Positions 61,491 to 64,000 of a DNA stretch of 64,000 nucleotides are shown here, piece after piece. Source of the stretch: Clostridiales bacterium (GTDB lineage Bacteria > Bacillota > Clostridia > Lachnospirales > Lachnospiraceae). Both the position numbers and the translations under genes were made by a program. How positions within the stretch are numbered: position 1 is the stretch's first letter; every line of letters begins with the position of its first letter. The notes beneath the pieces are model-generated. The model did not search any database. It was not told the origin of the DNA and saw only the letters and a program-made list of their open reading frames with translations. Location: the NCBI GenBank assembly GCA_019420275.1, contig JAHZHN010000005.1:85710-149709 (forward strand). The letters are read 5' to 3'.

Positions 61491-61943
61491 ATGGAAGAAA
61501 AGCGATATGATCCATATACAGGATATGAGATAAAAGGAGACTCTCAGGAACAGGAAAATAAAAGAAATGAAGAGTCTGAACCAAATGAGCAGCAGGAACA
61601 GAGCCATGGTCTGACTGTGGCAGCATTGGTTTTGGGAATTATTTCTGTTGTGCTCATGCTTACATGCTGCTGCTCTCCATTTGCGATTTTTACAGGAATT
61701 GCCGCGATCGTTTTGTTTGCGGTAGCGCCAAAAAGAAATGGAAAAAAGGAACCAAAAGCAGTAGCGGGGCTGGTATGCGGGATTGTTTCTATTATAGGAA
61801 CCTGTATTTTGATTCTTATTTTTATCTTTAATATTCTTTTAAGTGATGAATTTCAGAGTCTTCTTGATGAAAATCTGCAGGGAATTGACCGGCAGGAATA
61901 TCAGCATGACAGCTATGATGATGAATATGACGACATATTTTAG
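61491..61943 (+). CDS. DUF4190-type two-helix membrane protein
   Basis: 150 residues. An acidic N-terminal tail with a Y-x-P-Y-x-G-Y motif (KRYDPYTGYEIKG) is followed by LTVAALVLGIISVVLMLTCCCSPFAIFTGIAAIVLFAVAPKR, KAVAGLVCGIVSIIGT and a last helix, the A-x-x-x-LG-I pattern of DUF4190. It ends in a Tyr/Asp-rich tail (about residues 130-150). The role is unknown. The next gene starts inside its 3' end. Confidence 0.85.
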   Translation: MEEKRYDPYTGYEIKGDSQEQENKRNEESEPNEQQEQSHGLTVAALVLGIISVVLMLTCCCSPFAIFTGIAAIVLFAVAPKRNGKKEPKAVAGLVCGIVSIIGTCILILIFIFNILLSDEFQSLLDENLQGIDRQEYQHDSYDDEYDDIF

Positions 61944-62274
61944 GCTTTTCTGGAAAATGCCATGCTTTTTTAAAGAAATCACCCATCTGTACTGTCCCGC
62001 CTGCGGAGGGACCAGGGCAGTTCGGGCACTGATGCATTTAGACCTGGAAAGGTCTTTTTTATGCAATCCCATCGTATTATATGGAGTCTTTATGATGTTG
62101 TGGTGTTTTTCGGGATTTTTGGCAGGAAAAATTTTTCACAGGACCATCAGAATCTGCAGGCCGCGATTATGGATGCTGTATCTGGGGGTTGCTTTGTTCT
62201 TTGTGTATGGAGTGGTCAGAAACATTGCGGTTTATCAATTTGGATATGACTATTTGGGAGATTTGCTGCCTTAA
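61927..62274 (+). CDS. DUF2752 membrane protein
   Basis: 115 residues from ATG 61927 (the frame is open further upstream but those parts overlap the DUF4190 gene in another frame; no strong ribosome site is seen, so coupling to the upstream stop at 61943 is likely). Signature: LYCPACGGTRAVRALMHLD, the C-P-x-C-G-x-T-R-A box of DUF2752, then two or three helices. Proteins of this family often sit beside DUF4190-type genes. Function is unknown. Confidence 0.85.
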   Translation: MTTYFRLFWKMPCFFKEITHLYCPACGGTRAVRALMHLDLERSFLCNPIVLYGVFMMLWCFSGFLAGKIFHRTIRICRPRLWMLYLGVALFFVYGVVRNIAVYQFGYDYLGDLLP

Positions 62275-62297
62275 AAAATCAACAAAAGAGGTATGGA

Positions 62298-63083
62298 ATG
62301 AAACATTGGAAAAAATATCGGTTTACAGTGAATGGATTTGAGATGGAAGTATCTTATCATGAAAAAACAATTCAGGAAGTTTTCGTTCCTCTGCTCCAAA
62401 GACTGACCAGGATGCAGAAACAACGAGGAGAACGGCTGCTGGTTTTTATGGCAGCACCTCCGGCGACGGGAAAGACAACTTTGTGCCAGTTTCTGGAATA
62501 TTTGTCCAGCCAAAATCCGGATTTGACAGAAATTCAGTCGCTTGGTCTGGATGGATTTCATTACCATTCAGATTATATCAATTCTCACGATGCCGTTGTT
62601 GAGGGAAAGACTGTGCCGATGAAGACAGTAAAAGGCTGTCCGGAAACATACGATACGGCAAAATTAGGGGAGAAGCTGCGCCGGATGAAAGAGGGAACAG
62701 TCCTTTGGCCGATTTATGACAGACAGATTCACGATGTCATAGAAGACGTTGTTGCAGTCGAGAAAGATATTGTGCTGCTGGAAGGAAACTGGCTTCTGTT
62801 GGAGGAAGAACCATGGATGACTTTTCGAAAATGGGCGGATGATACGATTCTTATTTTGGCAGAAGAGGGAATGCTGAAGGAACGGCTGATCCAGAGAAAA
62901 GAAAAAGGCGGTCTTTCCAGAAAAGAGGCAGAAAACTGGTATGAAAACAGCGACAGTGCCAATGTAAAGCGAGTGCTGAAATCTTCAGTAAAAGGGAATC
63001 TGATCATGAAAGCGGAAGAAGACAATGATTATGAAATTATAGAAGATTCCAATGCTTGCAACCAGGAATGGAATAGAGTATAA
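62298..63083 (+). CDS. P-loop nucleoside/sugar kinase-like protein
   Basis: 261 residues after AAAGAGGTATGGA. Walker A AAPPATGKTTLCQFL, a Walker-B-like LGLDGFHYHSDYI, KGCPETYDTAKLGEKLRRM and a second phosphate-handling VLLEGNWLLL fit the uridine kinase/phosphoribulokinase-related (YggC/FrcK-like) group. It phosphorylates a nucleoside, a fructose-type sugar or a pantothenate-like alcohol; the substrate cannot be read. The next gene, fba, is 45 bp downstream, so a sugar role is attractive but not shown. Confidence 0.82.
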   Translation: MKHWKKYRFTVNGFEMEVSYHEKTIQEVFVPLLQRLTRMQKQRGERLLVFMAAPPATGKTTLCQFLEYLSSQNPDLTEIQSLGLDGFHYHSDYINSHDAVVEGKTVPMKTVKGCPETYDTAKLGEKLRRMKEGTVLWPIYDRQIHDVIEDVVAVEKDIVLLEGNWLLLEEEPWMTFRKWADDTILILAEEGMLKERLIQRKEKGGLSRKEAENWYENSDSANVKRVLKSSVKGNLIMKAEEDNDYEIIEDSNACNQEWNRV

Positions 63084-63128
63084 TAAAGCTGATGTGAAAA
63101 AGTTAACGAATTATATGGAGGACAAACT

Positions 63129-63998
63129 ATGTTAGTATCAGCAAAAGAAATGTTAAACAAGGCGAAAGCCGGACATTATGCAGTTGGACAGTTCAACATC
63201 AATAACCTTGAATGGACAAAGTCAATTCTGTTAGCAGCAGAAGAGACAAGATCTCCAGTAATTTTAGGAGTATCTGAAGGTGCAGGAAAATATATGACAG
63301 GATACAAGACTGTTGTTGGAATGGTAAATGGAATGTTGGAAGAACTCAATATTTCTGTACCAGTTGCACTGCACTTAGACCATGGTTCTTATGAAGGATG
63401 CTACAAATGTATTGAGGCAGGATTCTCTTCTGTTATGTTTGACGGATCTCATTATCCGATTGAAGAAAATGTTGAGAAGACAAAAGAACTGGTAGCAGTT
63501 ACAAAAGGAAAAGGAATGTCCATCGAGGCTGAAGTAGGATCTATCGGCGGAGAAGAAGACGGAGTCATCGGAAAAGGTGAATGTGCAGATCCGAAAGAAT
63601 GCAAAGCTGTTGCAGATTTAGGTGTTACAATGCTTGCTGCAGGAATCGGAAATATCCATGGAAAATATCCGGATAACTGGGAAGGATTAAGCTTCGAGAC
63701 ATTAGATGCAATCCAGCAGTTAACAGGAGATATGCCTTTAGTATTACACGGAGGAACAGGAATTCCGGATGATATGATCAAGAAAGCAATTTCTCTTGGA
63801 GTTGCTAAGATCAACGTTAATACAGAATGCCAGATCGCATTTGCTGAAGCTACACGTAAATATATCGAAGAAGGAAAAGACCAGCAGGGTAAAGGATATG
63901 ACCCTCGTAAATTACTGGCTCCTGGAGCAGAAGCAATCAAAGATATGGTTATCACAAAGATCAAATTATTCGGATCTGACGGAAAAGCAGACGAATAA
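63129..63998 (+). CDS. fba: Class II fructose-bisphosphate aldolase
   Basis: 289 residues behind TGGAGG, ending at 63998, so it is complete. Zinc ligands and active site are in ALHLDHGSYEGC, AEVGSIGGEED, IGNIHGKYP and LVLHGGTGIPDD, followed by KINVNTECQIAF and the C-terminal PRKLLAPGAEAI. It is the catalytic enzyme of glycolysis splitting fructose 1,6-bisphosphate to triose phosphates. The short form (about 290 residues) is the type common in Firmicutes. Codon use is strongly biased (GAT/GAA/GCA-rich), in line with a highly expressed gene. Confidence 0.97.
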   Translation: MLVSAKEMLNKAKAGHYAVGQFNINNLEWTKSILLAAEETRSPVILGVSEGAGKYMTGYKTVVGMVNGMLEELNISVPVALHLDHGSYEGCYKCIEAGFSSVMFDGSHYPIEENVEKTKELVAVTKGKGMSIEAEVGSIGGEEDGVIGKGECADPKECKAVADLGVTMLAAGIGNIHGKYPDNWEGLSFETLDAIQQLTGDMPLVLHGGTGIPDDMIKKAISLGVAKINVNTECQIAFAEATRKYIEEGKDQQGKGYDPRKLLAPGAEAIKDMVITKIKLFGSDGKADE

Positions 63999-64000
63999 GA

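Overview
The window looks like the chromosome of a gut Firmicute of the family Lachnospiraceae (Mediterraneibacter/Dorea/Ruminococcus-like). The grounds are the moderate-to-low GC content, AGGAGG-type ribosome binding sites, A/G-rich codon use, a CIRCE/HrcA-type heat-shock operator, VanW, DUF1934 and DUF4190 proteins, a PTS with GH4 phospho-alpha-glucosidases, and the mixture of family-level best matches. The genus is inference, not read from a marker gene. Gene density is high and most operons are short and end in clear hairpin-plus-T terminators. I found no rRNA, tRNA, CRISPR array or insertion sequence.

Left end (1-2430): an AT-rich scar of a Tn916-type conjugative element. A replication-initiator gene is broken by two in-frame stops and an apparent deletion, and it is followed by a shortened orf19-like membrane peptide. 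Next comes a two-gene cassette with its own promoter and terminator: a short TIR/deoxyribosyltransferase-like protein followed by a two-helix membrane protein with a long helical cytosolic part. This layout is typical of signal-plus-membrane-effector immune systems, and it is the best candidate here for an undescribed system. From 2621 ordinary chromosome begins with an HrcA-controlled hsp20-dnaJ(cbpA) unit.

2.6-18.5 kb is housekeeping and accessory metabolism. It holds a LysR gene, a divergent DeoR / hydroxyacid dehydrogenase / rhamnulose-phosphate aldolase unit, a fluoride channel whose ribosome site lies in a 17-bp hairpin, a second hydroxyacid dehydrogenase, yaaA, adenine deaminase, a peptidoglycan/polysaccharide deacetylase, a GH13 alpha-glucosidase and an ABC exporter. 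18.6-25.3 kb is a complete jetA-jetB-jetC (MksF/E/B, Wadjet-like SMC) operon without the usual jetD/mksG nuclease gene. It is followed by a YczE-type membrane protein, a LysR gene with a perfect palindrome at its promoter, an ABC-class ATPase and a membrane-anchored aryl-sulfate sulfotransferase.

30.7-39.3 kb is a phospho-alpha-glucoside locus: EIICB, GH4 hydrolase, EIIA, two coupled RpiR regulators, a second GH4 gene encoding the identical protein, a small membrane protein and a pyruvate-kinase core lacking the C-terminal domain. The two GH4 modules have matching promoters with a shared upstream operator, and the two GH4 genes carry a 1,196-bp identical tract flanked by synonymous differences, which suggests gene conversion. 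Three tandem HAD (Cof) phosphatases follow on the minus strand.

42.6-64 kb is mostly core: nth, a DnaQ-like exonuclease, VanW, an AIR-synthase-like protein, Lrp plus aminotransferase, trmL, a structured intergenic element, proS, cca, a glycerophosphodiesterase, ddl-murI-DUF1934, and a KdpDE-like two-component pair without kdpFABC. Next is a nitrogen block with an Amt-PII fusion, a second Amt and a separate PII, both preceded by leader hairpins. Last come a GNAT protein, DUF4190/DUF2752 membrane proteins, a P-loop kinase and class II fructose-bisphosphate aldolase at the right edge.
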